From assembly GCA_023230025.1 (NCBI GenBank), contig JALNYD010000192.1, positions 1-5,527 of the forward strand: DNA of 5,527 nucleotides, read 5' to 3'. Below, one piece after another: positions 1-5,527 of this stretch. The notes beneath the pieces are model-generated. The model was not told the origin of the DNA. It saw only the letters and a program-made list of their open reading frames with translations, and did no database searches. Position numbers and translations under genes: made by a program. The DNA comes from Candidatus Cloacimonadota bacterium (GTDB taxonomy: Bacteria; Cloacimonadota; Cloacimonadia; Cloacimonadales; Cloacimonadaceae). Position 1 is the first letter of the stretch. Every line of letters starts with the position of its first letter.

Positions 1-130
1 TGTAAAACCTATACATGCAATTTGAGGACAACAAAGCCTACAGAGCATTATTGTCAAGGTCTAAGCTTGCCAATGCCAGCAGAGAGTGGATCTTGAGAAC
101 AGGTTTTGCTTATTTGTGCTTTCTCCAAAG
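1..130. other. non-coding flank downstream of the protease gene
   Basis: This stretch lies beyond the TAG stop of the minus-strand protease gene. One plus-strand frame is open from the window edge to a TGA at 94-96 (31 codons), but it has no recognisable motif, so I do not call a gene. No GC-rich hairpin followed by a T-run is visible on either strand. A perfect minus-strand TTGACA occurs at 57-52, but I see no matching -10 element at the usual distance. I can assign no function here. Confidence 0.5.
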
Positions 131-3121
131 CTACTTCATCAACACAGCCTTGCGCACAAAGACGGAGGAAGCTGTCTGCATCCGGATCAAATAGACGCCG
201 CTTCCCAGAGGTTGCTGTAGATCATCGGTGGCATTCCACTCCAGGTTGTGATATCCTGCTGATAGATTTCCGGCATTAATGGTGCGCAGCAATTGCCCCC
301 TATTGTTGTAGATCTTGAAGCTCACATCACTTGGCGCAGCAAGAGAAAAACGTAGATTGACAGAGGGATTGAAGGGATTGGGATAAAGTGGGAATAACGT
401 TGTTGGCACAGGCACTTCCGGAGGGGACTCCTCTTCCGGGACTGGCACATTCAGAGTAATGGGGCCGTAATATTCTCCATCCCCGCTGTAGTGCAGTGCC
501 TCCAGCCAATAGTAGTAGGCTCCTGCTTCGTGAATCTGAGTATCCTGATAGCTGTAAGAGGCACCCAGGGATTCTTCCCCCTCGGCTGGGATCAGGATTG
601 GATTCAGCTTGATCGCCTGATGCAATTCAGGATTCTGTCCGCGATAGATATTCCAGCCCAGGAGTTCAGTTTCGGTAGCAGTTGTCCAATTCAATAGCGC
701 TGCATCCTGCCATTGGGCAAAGAATGAACTGAGGGTAACCGCCAGGGTTAATTCTTCCGCTTCATAGAAATCCACTATTCGCTCCAGGAAATCCAGCCTT
801 GTGGCATCTGCACGGGCATCCACCAGTTCAGCAAGCGCATAGCTGAAGAGGATGCAGCGTTGATCAAAACCTCCCGCGGAGGCAATGCCCACAACTCCAT
901 AATCATCTTCGATAAAAGCCGGCACAGCAAGCCCCGGAATGGTTTCAAAGAGATCGATGAAATCATTGTTGGTCTGGTTACTGGCGCTGAAGCTCAGGTT
1001 GGCAGTCGGCCCGGGTTGCCCTGTCAACAGTGATACAGGATTTGTGTTACCATCGCTGGCACTGGAAACGCCCAGCAAGGGCCAGAGGATTTCGTGGCCA
1101 TCATGGACGCCATCAATGGCAGGAAAGTAATTTGCCATATCCCAGGCGACAACATCCGCTCCTTCGATATAGAGCCTGCCTCCCGCTTCCAGATAGTCTT
1201 TGATGGCATAAAACATAGTGGGGTTATTGAGCCTGCCCACATTGCTATCTATAGCTCCAAAAGAGAGATACACTGCTTCAAAGCCATGGAAGGACGCTGG
1301 GAAGGTCGTGCCATAGACCACTTGTTTGCCCATGCTCTGCAAGCTGTTGCGAATGAATACTCCGCTTTGGTTGCGCGCTCCAGCTTTGGCTTCCCACACA
1401 AAGTGTCCCCCATTGTGCACCAATATCCTAATGATTGAGCTGCTCCCGCTCAAAACAGGAGTATCGGAACTGATCGCTAGAGTAAAATTGACGTATCCGG
1501 AGGGGCTGCCAGGCAGGATATTGATTGAAAAGGCATCACTGAGATCCAGCCAGTTATCGGCTGGAACAGTGGCCACCTCTGTATTCTGATTGATCACCGC
1601 ATAAGGATTGGTGGTGCTGAGCACAAACTGCGCCTGATCCGAGAAATCGCTGAAATTGCGCAAACGCAGATTCAACGAGAAGTGCTCACCAGGCTCCACG
1701 GCATTGTTGGCATTATCGTCACTGGGAGATTGCACTTCAAAGAGCTGCATATGCAGCTTTGCCGTCTGGCTGGGATTGCTTTCGCTCAAGGCTAGATAGG
1801 CATTGATCCTGCCACCGCCCAGGAGGTTCTCTTTGCCGGGGTTTTGAGCATCGATGTTATCGCAGGTGGCCTTCATCTGATTGATTACTTCAGCACTGGT
1901 CCAAGAGGGGTTTTGCGAACTGATCAGCGCCAGCATTGCAGCTCCGATTGGAGATGCATATGAAGTAGTGCCTGAAATCATGGCATAAGCTGTAGTTCCG
2001 GAAAGGGTGTAAACGCTTTCATTGGGAGCTCCGGCATCCACATAGCCGCCATAGTTTGATCCGCTCCATTTCGTGCCATCATTCATCAGAGAAGCGATTG
2101 CCACCACACCAGGATAGGCTGCAGGATAGATGGGGATACTGTTGTTGCTGTTGCCTGCTGCCGCCACAATGATCGCCCCCAGGCTTTGGGCATAGGCAAC
2201 CGCATCATTGGAGGCATAGGAAAAGTTGGTGCCACCCCAGGAACAATTGATTACCCTGGCTCCGTTTTCTGCTGCATAGATGATTGCATCATAGCCCCGA
2301 TAGATGGTGGAAGTAGCACCCGGACGCGAGCAGGAAATAGCCATAATGATGGGATTCCAGCTCAACGAGGCAGCTCCGATCGCATTATTGGTGCGGGCTC
2401 CGGCAAGTCCCGAAACCCGGGTGCCATGACTGCCCGGATCACTGGGATCGTTATTTTCTGTTCCAGCCGCATCTGCCATGAAGTTCCAGCCGATCAGATC
2501 ATCAACTTTGCCATTGCCATCATCATCAATTCCGTTCAGATCGCCGGCATCCATCACCCAGGCACTGCCATTATCATACATGGTGTAGCCATTGGCATTG
2601 AAATCTTCACCAAGGTTGTTCCAAATGTTTTCCGCCAGATCAACATGCTTCCAGGGTACTCCGGTATCCACAATGGCGATGATTTGTGGGTTATCCTGGC
2701 ATTTATGGATATCCCAGGCAGCATCAGCCTGCATCGCGGGAAAGTTCAAACTGGCAGCATAGTGAGTGTCATCGGGAACGGCCAGAATATGATCTGTATA
2801 TAAAGGTTCGATATATTCCAATTCCGGATGTCCCGCCAGGGCATTGCACACTCCCAAAGGGTCAAACTGCGTATCTATGCGCACTTTGAGAATGCGGGAA
2901 AGATCAGACTTGCTGCTGCTGATAAAGCGGTTATCAACCTCTTGCATGCCAAATTGTCTTAAGCGAGAGTCCAGTGCTGCTGAACCGGTGCTGTGGCGGG
3001 AAAATGAACTCGGGGAGCGGAGTTTCATGACTACCCAGCCTGCTTCATATTCCATGGTTCTGGCTGGCAACAGAGAAAACACTGCTAAAAGCAGGAATAA
3101 AAAGTAAATAGACTTTGGCAT
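131..3121 (-). CDS. secreted multidomain S8 (subtilisin-like) serine protease with C-terminal FlgD-like sorting domain
   Basis: Predicted exported endopeptidase of 996 residues. Residues 1-20 form a signal peptide (a basic MPK start, then a Leu/Phe-rich core ending LLPA). Residues 24-115 look like an inhibitory propeptide, ending in the typical LEYIEPLY. The S8 domain spans about 125-446, with Asp152 (VDTG), His232 (SHGT), oxyanion Asn324 (AAGNS) and Ser387 (TSYASP). Residues 194-208 (DLNGIDDDGNGKVDD) form an acidic loop typical of calcium-binding subtilases. Then follow an Ig/CARDB-like region (455-570), an alpha/beta region resembling a Rossmann or glutamine-amidotransferase-like fold (575-787, fold uncertain), a fibronectin-like module (795-891), a Pro/Glu linker (892-911), and a FlgD-like C-terminal domain (912-996) with YPNPFNP and a final RKAVLMK. 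That tail is used as a sorting or anchoring signal in type IX secretion bacteria; whether this host has that machinery is not visible. The ATG at 3121 is chosen over an upstream TTG at 3139 because AAAGGAGG sits 5 nt before it. The serine motif carries one extra Thr (SGTTS). The substrate is unknown. Confidence 0.95.
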   Translation of the reverse strand: MPKSIYFLFLLLAVFSLLPARTMEYEAGWVVMKLRSPSSFSRHSTGSAALDSRLRQFGMQEVDNRFISSSKSDLSRILKVRIDTQFDPLGVCNALAGHPELEYIEPLYTDHILAVPDDTHYAASLNFPAMQADAAWDIHKCQDNPQIIAIVDTGVPWKHVDLAENIWNNLGEDFNANGYTMYDNGSAWVMDAGDLNGIDDDGNGKVDDLIGWNFMADAAGTENNDPSDPGSHGTRVSGLAGARTNNAIGAASLSWNPIIMAISCSRPGATSTIYRGYDAIIYAAENGARVINCSWGGTNFSYASNDAVAYAQSLGAIIVAAAGNSNNSIPIYPAAYPGVVAIASLMNDGTKWSGSNYGGYVDAGAPNESVYTLSGTTAYAMISGTTSYASPIGAAMLALISSQNPSWTSAEVINQMKATCDNIDAQNPGKENLLGGGRINAYLALSESNPSQTAKLHMQLFEVQSPSDDNANNAVEPGEHFSLNLRLRNFSDFSDQAQFVLSTTNPYAVINQNTEVATVPADNWLDLSDAFSINILPGSPSGYVNFTLAISSDTPVLSGSSSIIRILVHNGGHFVWEAKAGARNQSGVFIRNSLQSMGKQVVYGTTFPASFHGFEAVYLSFGAIDSNVGRLNNPTMFYAIKDYLEAGGRLYIEGADVVAWDMANYFPAIDGVHDGHEILWPLLGVSSASDGNTNPVSLLTGQPGPTANLSFSASNQTNNDFIDLFETIPGLAVPAFIEDDYGVVGIASAGGFDQRCILFSYALAELVDARADATRLDFLERIVDFYEAEELTLAVTLSSFFAQWQDAALLNWTTATETELLGWNIYRGQNPELHQAIKLNPILIPAEGEESLGASYSYQDTQIHEAGAYYYWLEALHYSGDGEYYGPITLNVPVPEEESPPEVPVPTTLFPLYPNPFNPSVNLRFSLAAPSDVSFKIYNNRGQLLRTINAGNLSAGYHNLEWNATDDLQQPLGSGVYLIRMQTASSVFVRKAVLMK

Positions 3122-3126
3122 GCTGG

Positions 3127-3134
3127 CCTCCTTT
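3127..3134 (-). promoter_or_regulatory. Shine-Dalgarno of the S8 protease gene
   Basis: AAAGGAGG on the minus strand lies 5 nt upstream of the ATG at 3121. It overlaps the codons after the alternative TTG at 3139, which rules that TTG out as the likely start. It lies in the 28-nt gap after the HIT gene stop, so no separate promoter is needed. Confidence 0.85.
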
Positions 3135-3149
3135 GCCAATCGGAAAAGA

Positions 3150-3455
3150 TCATCCGTAGCGGGGAATCAAATGCAGATGAAAGTGAAACACTGTCTGTCC
3201 GGCACTGCGGCCCTGATTGACTGCAAGATTATAGCCGCTGGGTTGAAACTCCTGGTCCAGCCTTGTTTTGGCTTCAGAGCTGATCCCATGCAGGGCAAGA
3301 CATTCATCCGGCTGCAAATCAAAGTAGCTTTCCACATGCCGTTTTGAGATTATCAGCAGGTGTCCGCGGCTGACCGGATGCTTGTCCCTGATCACGAAGA
3401 AGTAATCATTCTGCAGTAATATCAGGCTTTCATCAATCTCGCAAAATACACACAT
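3150..3455 (-). CDS. compact HIT (histidine triad) family nucleotide-binding hydrolase
   Basis: The product has 101 residues from the ATG at 3455. The HIT motif is HFHLHLI at residues 91-97 (coding 3185-3171 for His91-Phe-His-Leu-His95), preceded by NQGRSAGQTVF, the usual phosphate-binding segment. The N-terminal CVFC (residues 2-5) resembles the first half of the zinc site found in many HIT proteins, and SRGHLLIISKRH is the expected central strand and loop. Family members hydrolyse or transfer nucleotidyl groups (AMP-linked substrates, dinucleoside polyphosphates) in the cytosol; the exact substrate cannot be read here. The protein stops at IPRYG, right after the motif, so it lacks the C-terminal tail many relatives have. 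The ATG at 3455 has AAGGA 7 nt upstream. An in-frame GTG at 3509, behind a GGGG tract, would add 18 residues that do not resemble the family. It lies between nth and the protease, probably in the same operon. Confidence 0.93.
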   Translation of the reverse strand: MCVFCEIDESLILLQNDYFFVIRDKHPVSRGHLLIISKRHVESYFDLQPDECLALHGISSEAKTRLDQEFQPSGYNLAVNQGRSAGQTVFHFHLHLIPRYG

Positions 3456-3462
3456 CTCTATT

Positions 3463-3467
3463 TCCTT
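3463..3467 (-). promoter_or_regulatory. Shine-Dalgarno supporting the HIT gene start
   Basis: AAGGA on the minus strand lies 7 nt before the ATG at 3455. It favours the short form beginning MCVFCEI over the longer GTG start at 3509. The choice is not certain, because the GTG also has a purine tract (AAGGGG) 8 nt upstream and would leave a tighter 18-nt gap to nth. Confidence 0.6.
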
Positions 3468-3527
3468 GATATTTGATAACATAAGCAGTTTGGTGGCTTT
3501 GGCAAGCACATCAACTACCCCTTAGCT

Positions 3528-4172
3528 TCACAATCCCACCCGCTGGCAATACTGATGGATCGGACAGCGATCGCACTTCGGATTGCGGGGTGTGCAGAGG
3601 TTTTGACCAAATGCCACCACATAAGAATTGATATTGAGCCAGTGATGTTCCGGAAGCTTCGCCCGAAGCGCCATTTCACTTTCCAAAGGATTCTTTGTTT
3701 TGATATAGCCCCACCGGTTGCAGATGCGGTGCACATGCACATCCACGCAGATTGCCGGCAGCGAAAAGCCCACTGCCCGCACCAGGTTGGCTGTCTTCCT
3801 GCCCACTCCAGGCAGCTTGAGCAAATCATCAATCTCAGGGGGAACCTTGCCTCCAAACTCCCGCTCCAGGACTTCAGGTAGTTCCTTGAGGTGTTTGGCT
3901 TTGGCATTGTAGAAACCCACCGGATAGATCAGCGAACTGAGCTCTTCAAGGCTAAGCGTTTTGAGCTCAGCAGGGCTGGATATCCTCGCAAATAGACGAT
4001 GAACTGCTCCCGCTGTGGTTTCATCCTTGGTTCTCGCACTCAGGATGGTACCCACCAGCACTTTAAAGGGATCATTAGTGGTGGCTTGAATCAGATCCAC
4101 AATCGGAGTTTTTACAACTGTGAAATGCTCTCCCAGAGCCTTCATTACAGCGTCAATATCACTATTTGTCAA
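3528..4172 (-). CDS. nth: endonuclease III (DNA glycosylase / AP lyase)
   Basis: A 214-residue protein matching the usual length of Nth (E. coli 211). It belongs to base excision repair: it removes oxidised pyrimidines and cleaves abasic sites by beta-elimination. The helix-hairpin-helix reads LPGVGRKTANL at residues 120-130, with catalytic Lys126; the catalytic Asp144 lies in VDVHVHRICNR. A 4Fe-4S cluster motif is complete at the C terminus: Cys193, Cys200, Cys203 and Cys209 with spacing C-x6-C-x2-C-x5-C. The N-terminal segment DPFKVLVGTILSARTKD matches the family's conserved first helices. The start is a TTG at 4172, supported by GGAGGAG just upstream; the next in-frame ATG (4145) has no ribosome site. 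It heads a minus-strand run with the HIT and protease genes, and is divergent from the SRAP gene across 80 nt. No key residue is missing. Confidence 0.97.
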   Translation of the reverse strand: MTNSDIDAVMKALGEHFTVVKTPIVDLIQATTNDPFKVLVGTILSARTKDETTAGAVHRLFARISSPAELKTLSLEELSSLIYPVGFYNAKAKHLKELPEVLEREFGGKVPPEIDDLLKLPGVGRKTANLVRAVGFSLPAICVDVHVHRICNRWGYIKTKNPLESEMALRAKLPEHHWLNINSYVVAFGQNLCTPRNPKCDRCPIHQYCQRVGL

Positions 4173-4174
4173 TT

Positions 4175-4181
4175 CTCCTCC
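4175..4181 (-). promoter_or_regulatory. Shine-Dalgarno deciding the TTG start of nth
   Basis: GGAGGAG on the minus strand precedes TTG 4172. Its GGAGG core is 4 nt from the start codon, slightly short but strong. No ATG or GTG start is available near it in this frame, so TTG is the best reading. Confidence 0.7.
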
Positions 4182-4239
4182 ACTTGGTATTTGAAATTCC
4201 TCTTGCCATCAATTCAAGCTCTAATATCTTGTCAACCTT

Positions 4240-4246
4240 AAAGGAG
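4240..4246 (+). promoter_or_regulatory. Shine-Dalgarno of the SRAP gene
   Basis: AAAGGAG lies 6 nt upstream of the ATG at 4253. It fixes the start so that Cys is residue 2, as the SRAP mechanism requires, and excludes the longer in-frame extension back to 4166, which would overlap nth. Confidence 0.85.
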
Positions 4247-4252
4247 CCAAAA

Positions 4253-4945
4253 ATGTGCGGAAGATTTGCGCAAGTAATCAAGCATGATCAATTGCAGAAA
4301 TTGTCAAAAGAGCTGAAGTTCAGGATCACCACTGACCAGTTGGAGCTTTCTTACAATGTAGCTCCCACCCAGCCCGTGATGGCCATTGTAGCCAAGGACG
4401 GTCTACGCTACACTGGAGTGTTCCGCTGGGGCTTGGTTCCTTCCTGGATGAAGGAATTGCCCAAAACCGCAATCATCAACGTCCGTGCCGAATCAATCCA
4501 CGAAAAACCCTCTTTCAAAGCTTCTTTTATCCGCCGCCGGACGATCGTTCCGGTAAATGGCTTTTATGAATGGCGACATCCAGATAAGACTCCGCATTTC
4601 ATCCATTCCGCAAAAGATGATCTGCTATATCTTGGTGCAATCTATGACGTTTGGGAATCTAACGATGGCAGCTATCTACCCAGTTTGGGAATCATAACCA
4701 CTGCGGCCAATGACTTTATGAGCAAGTTGCATCATCGCATGCCCCTGATCCTCAACGATAGTGATATTGATGCGTTTTTGGATCCCCAAAATCAGGATAT
4801 CAAAAATCTGAGGACACTCCTGCAGCCAGCTTCAGAACATCTCCTGCTGGCGCATCCAGTAAGCCGTGATGTCAATAAAGTGAGCGTTAACGCCGCTTAC
4901 CTGATTGAAGAAGTCAAGCCTGATAACCAACTGGAAATCTTCTGA
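4253..4945 (+). CDS. SOS response-associated peptidase (SRAP / YedK-HMCES family)
   Basis: A 230-residue protein of the SRAP family. Family members form a covalent thiazolidine crosslink between their N-terminal Cys and abasic sites in single-stranded DNA, shielding the lesion. All key positions are seen: Cys2 (MCGRFAQ, exposed after Met removal), Asn76 (INVRAES), Glu106 (VNGFYEW) and His160 (LHHRMP). Also typical are the N-terminal YNVAPTQP (residues 34-41), FRWGLVPSW (58-66), KPSFKASFIRRRTIVPVNGFYEW (85-107, split here as KPSF, then RRR, then GFYEW) and a C-terminal VSVNAAY just before the end. Length fits YedK (about 220). The ATG at 4253 is preferred because it has AAAGGAG 6 nt upstream and gives Cys2. 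It is divergent from nth, another enzyme acting on abasic sites, and only 7 nt separate its TGA from the next gene, so the two are probably co-transcribed and translationally coupled. Equivalent to E. coli yedK; no residue is missing. Confidence 0.96.
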   Translation: MCGRFAQVIKHDQLQKLSKELKFRITTDQLELSYNVAPTQPVMAIVAKDGLRYTGVFRWGLVPSWMKELPKTAIINVRAESIHEKPSFKASFIRRRTIVPVNGFYEWRHPDKTPHFIHSAKDDLLYLGAIYDVWESNDGSYLPSLGIITTAANDFMSKLHHRMPLILNDSDIDAFLDPQNQDIKNLRTLLQPASEHLLLAHPVSRDVNKVSVNAAYLIEEVKPDNQLEIF

Positions 4946-4952
4946 GGTGTAC

Positions 4953-5527
4953 ATGGAAATGCCTGACATTTTGGTGATTGATGATGATCCTGCTATGCTG
5001 GATTGCATCCGCATGAGCCTGATTACGATGAACACATATCAAGTAAGAGCTTGCTCTGATGCCTTTCAGGCTTTGGAATGGCTTAAAACCGAGAGCTTCA
5101 GCGCCGTGATCTCGGATGTTAATATGCCCCGCATGAACGGACTGGAACTGCTGAAATGGGTAGGTGAGTTTGACTCCAAGATCCCCGTAATCCTGATTAC
5201 CGGTAACGATGATTCCGAGATCATGCTCCAAGCCATTCACCTCGGAGCCTATGAGTTTCTCAAAAAGCCATTTCTAATGAGCGATCTGCATATCACAGTC
5301 AAGCAAGCAGTGCAAAAACATGAACTACTGGTGCAAAACGATATCTATCGAAACCATCTGGAAAACCTGGTGGAGCAGCGCACCAAAGAGCTCAACGATG
5401 CGCGAAGCATGCTTGAGAAAAGCTATTTGAATACGATCCGCGCCATGGTCAATGCCATGGAGGTAAACGATATCTACACCCGAGGTCACTCTGATCGCGT
5501 AACCGCAATATCAGTGATGCTGGGGCA
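4953..5527 (+). CDS. response regulator with receiver and HD-GYP domains (partial, cut by the window end)
   Basis: The frame is open from the ATG at 4953 to the window edge, giving 191 residues so far. Residues 4-120 are a CheY-like receiver domain: acidic pocket Asp10-Asp12 (LVIDDD), phospho-acceptor Asp55 (ISDVNMP), Thr83 (LITG) and Lys105 (LKKPF). Residues about 120-158 are a charged, probably coiled-coil linker containing LENLVEQRTKEL. From about 160 begins an HD-GYP domain: the opening AMEVNDIYTRGHSDRV (residues 168-183) matches the family's first conserved block, with His179. The catalytic HD and GYP motifs lie beyond the window. Predicted role: phosphorylation-controlled cyclic-di-GMP phosphodiesterase of the RpfG type; a degenerate, non-catalytic domain cannot be excluded. 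The start has GAGG 5 nt upstream, overlapping the SRAP stop; an ATG at 4959 (10-11 nt from GAGG) is an alternative. No sensor kinase is visible here. Confidence 0.9.
   Translation, partial: MEMPDILVIDDDPAMLDCIRMSLITMNTYQVRACSDAFQALEWLKTESFSAVISDVNMPRMNGLELLKWVGEFDSKIPVILITGNDDSEIMLQAIHLGAYEFLKKPFLMSDLHITVKQAVQKHELLVQNDIYRNHLENLVEQRTKELNDARSMLEKSYLNTIRAMVNAMEVNDIYTRGHSDRVTAISVMLG

Larger units (their letters stand above)
4173..4252. promoter_or_regulatory. divergent promoter region between nth and the SRAP gene
   Basis: This 80-nt spacer must hold the promoters of both divergent units unless these lie inside the genes. On the minus strand a consensus -35 hexamer TTGACA is at 4235-4230, but only poor -10 matches lie 16-18 nt beyond it (around 4213-4206). 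On the plus strand a -10-like TAATAT is at 4222-4227, with no good -35 at 16-18 nt. No LexA-type box of the E. coli (CTGT-N8-ACAG) or Gram-positive (GAAC-N4-GTTC) form is evident. The boundaries are inferred from the gene starts. Confidence 0.4.

Noticed and set aside
52..57. TTGACA on the minus strand as a promoter for a gene left of the window
   Set aside because: No -10 element is found at 16-18 nt, and no start codon with a ribosome site follows inside the window.
64..79. A weak inverted repeat (GCTTGC / GCCAGC) downstream of the protease, as a terminator
   Set aside because: The stem is only a few pairs with a mismatch, and no T-run follows on the relevant strand.
1094..1438. A 114-codon plus-strand open frame over the middle of the protease gene
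   Set aside because: It lies fully inside the protease coding region, has no ribosome site or recognisable motif, and is best seen as a shadow.
2186..2803. A 205-codon open frame on the plus strand, antisense to the protease gene
   Set aside because: It is in exact codon register with the protease codons, so its stops can appear only where the protease uses TTA, CTA or TCA. The translation is repetitive Ile/Gly-rich text with no domain, and the protease reading is far stronger.
3515..3907. A 130-codon minus-strand open frame overlapping nth
   Set aside because: It is an alternate frame of nth. The nth frame carries the helix-hairpin-helix, catalytic residues and Fe-S cysteines, while this frame shows none.
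4166..4252. A 29-residue N-terminal extension of the SRAP protein
   Set aside because: It would bury the catalytic Cys, which must be residue 2, and would overlap nth; the ATG at 4253 has a good ribosome site.
4914..5240. A 108-codon minus-strand open frame opposite the response regulator
   Set aside because: The plus strand here encodes a clear receiver domain with all its conserved residues; the antisense frame has no recognisable features.

Overview
The window holds five protein-coding genes in two divergent blocks and shows no sign of mobile elements, RNA genes or CRISPR arrays. The organism is probably a member of the Fibrobacteres-Chlorobi-Bacteroidetes group or a related candidate phylum. 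Cloacimonadota is my best guess, because the secreted protease ends in a FlgD-like sorting/anchoring domain carrying the YPNPFNP motif, preceded by a fibronectin-like module, an arrangement common there. This is a family-level inference and not a taxonomic proof.

Left block, minus strand (4172 down to 131): an endonuclease III gene (nth, TTG start) is followed by a short HIT-family (histidine triad) gene and then a 996-residue secreted S8 serine protease. The gaps are small: at most 72 nt between nth and the HIT gene, and 28 nt between the HIT and protease genes. The three could therefore form one transcript running from DNA repair to an exported protein. Positions 1-130, downstream of the protease, show no convincing gene or terminator.

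Centre (4173-4252): an 80-nt divergent spacer holds the Shine-Dalgarno sequences of both flanking genes and presumably both promoters.

Right block, plus strand (4253 to the window end): an SOS response-associated peptidase (SRAP, the YedK/HMCES family, which crosslinks abasic sites in single-stranded DNA) is followed after 7 nt by a response regulator. The regulator has a receiver domain, a helical linker and the start of an HD-GYP domain (predicted cyclic-di-GMP phosphodiesterase), and is cut by the window edge.

Putting it together: nth and SRAP both act on damaged or abasic DNA and sit back to back across a short spacer, so co-regulation is plausible. The HD-GYP regulator coupled to SRAP is an unexpected partner. 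I did not find a clearly undescribed system. The points most worth a second look are the nth/SRAP pair, the SRAP/HD-GYP coupling, an extra threonine in the protease's serine motif, and the very compact HIT protein.
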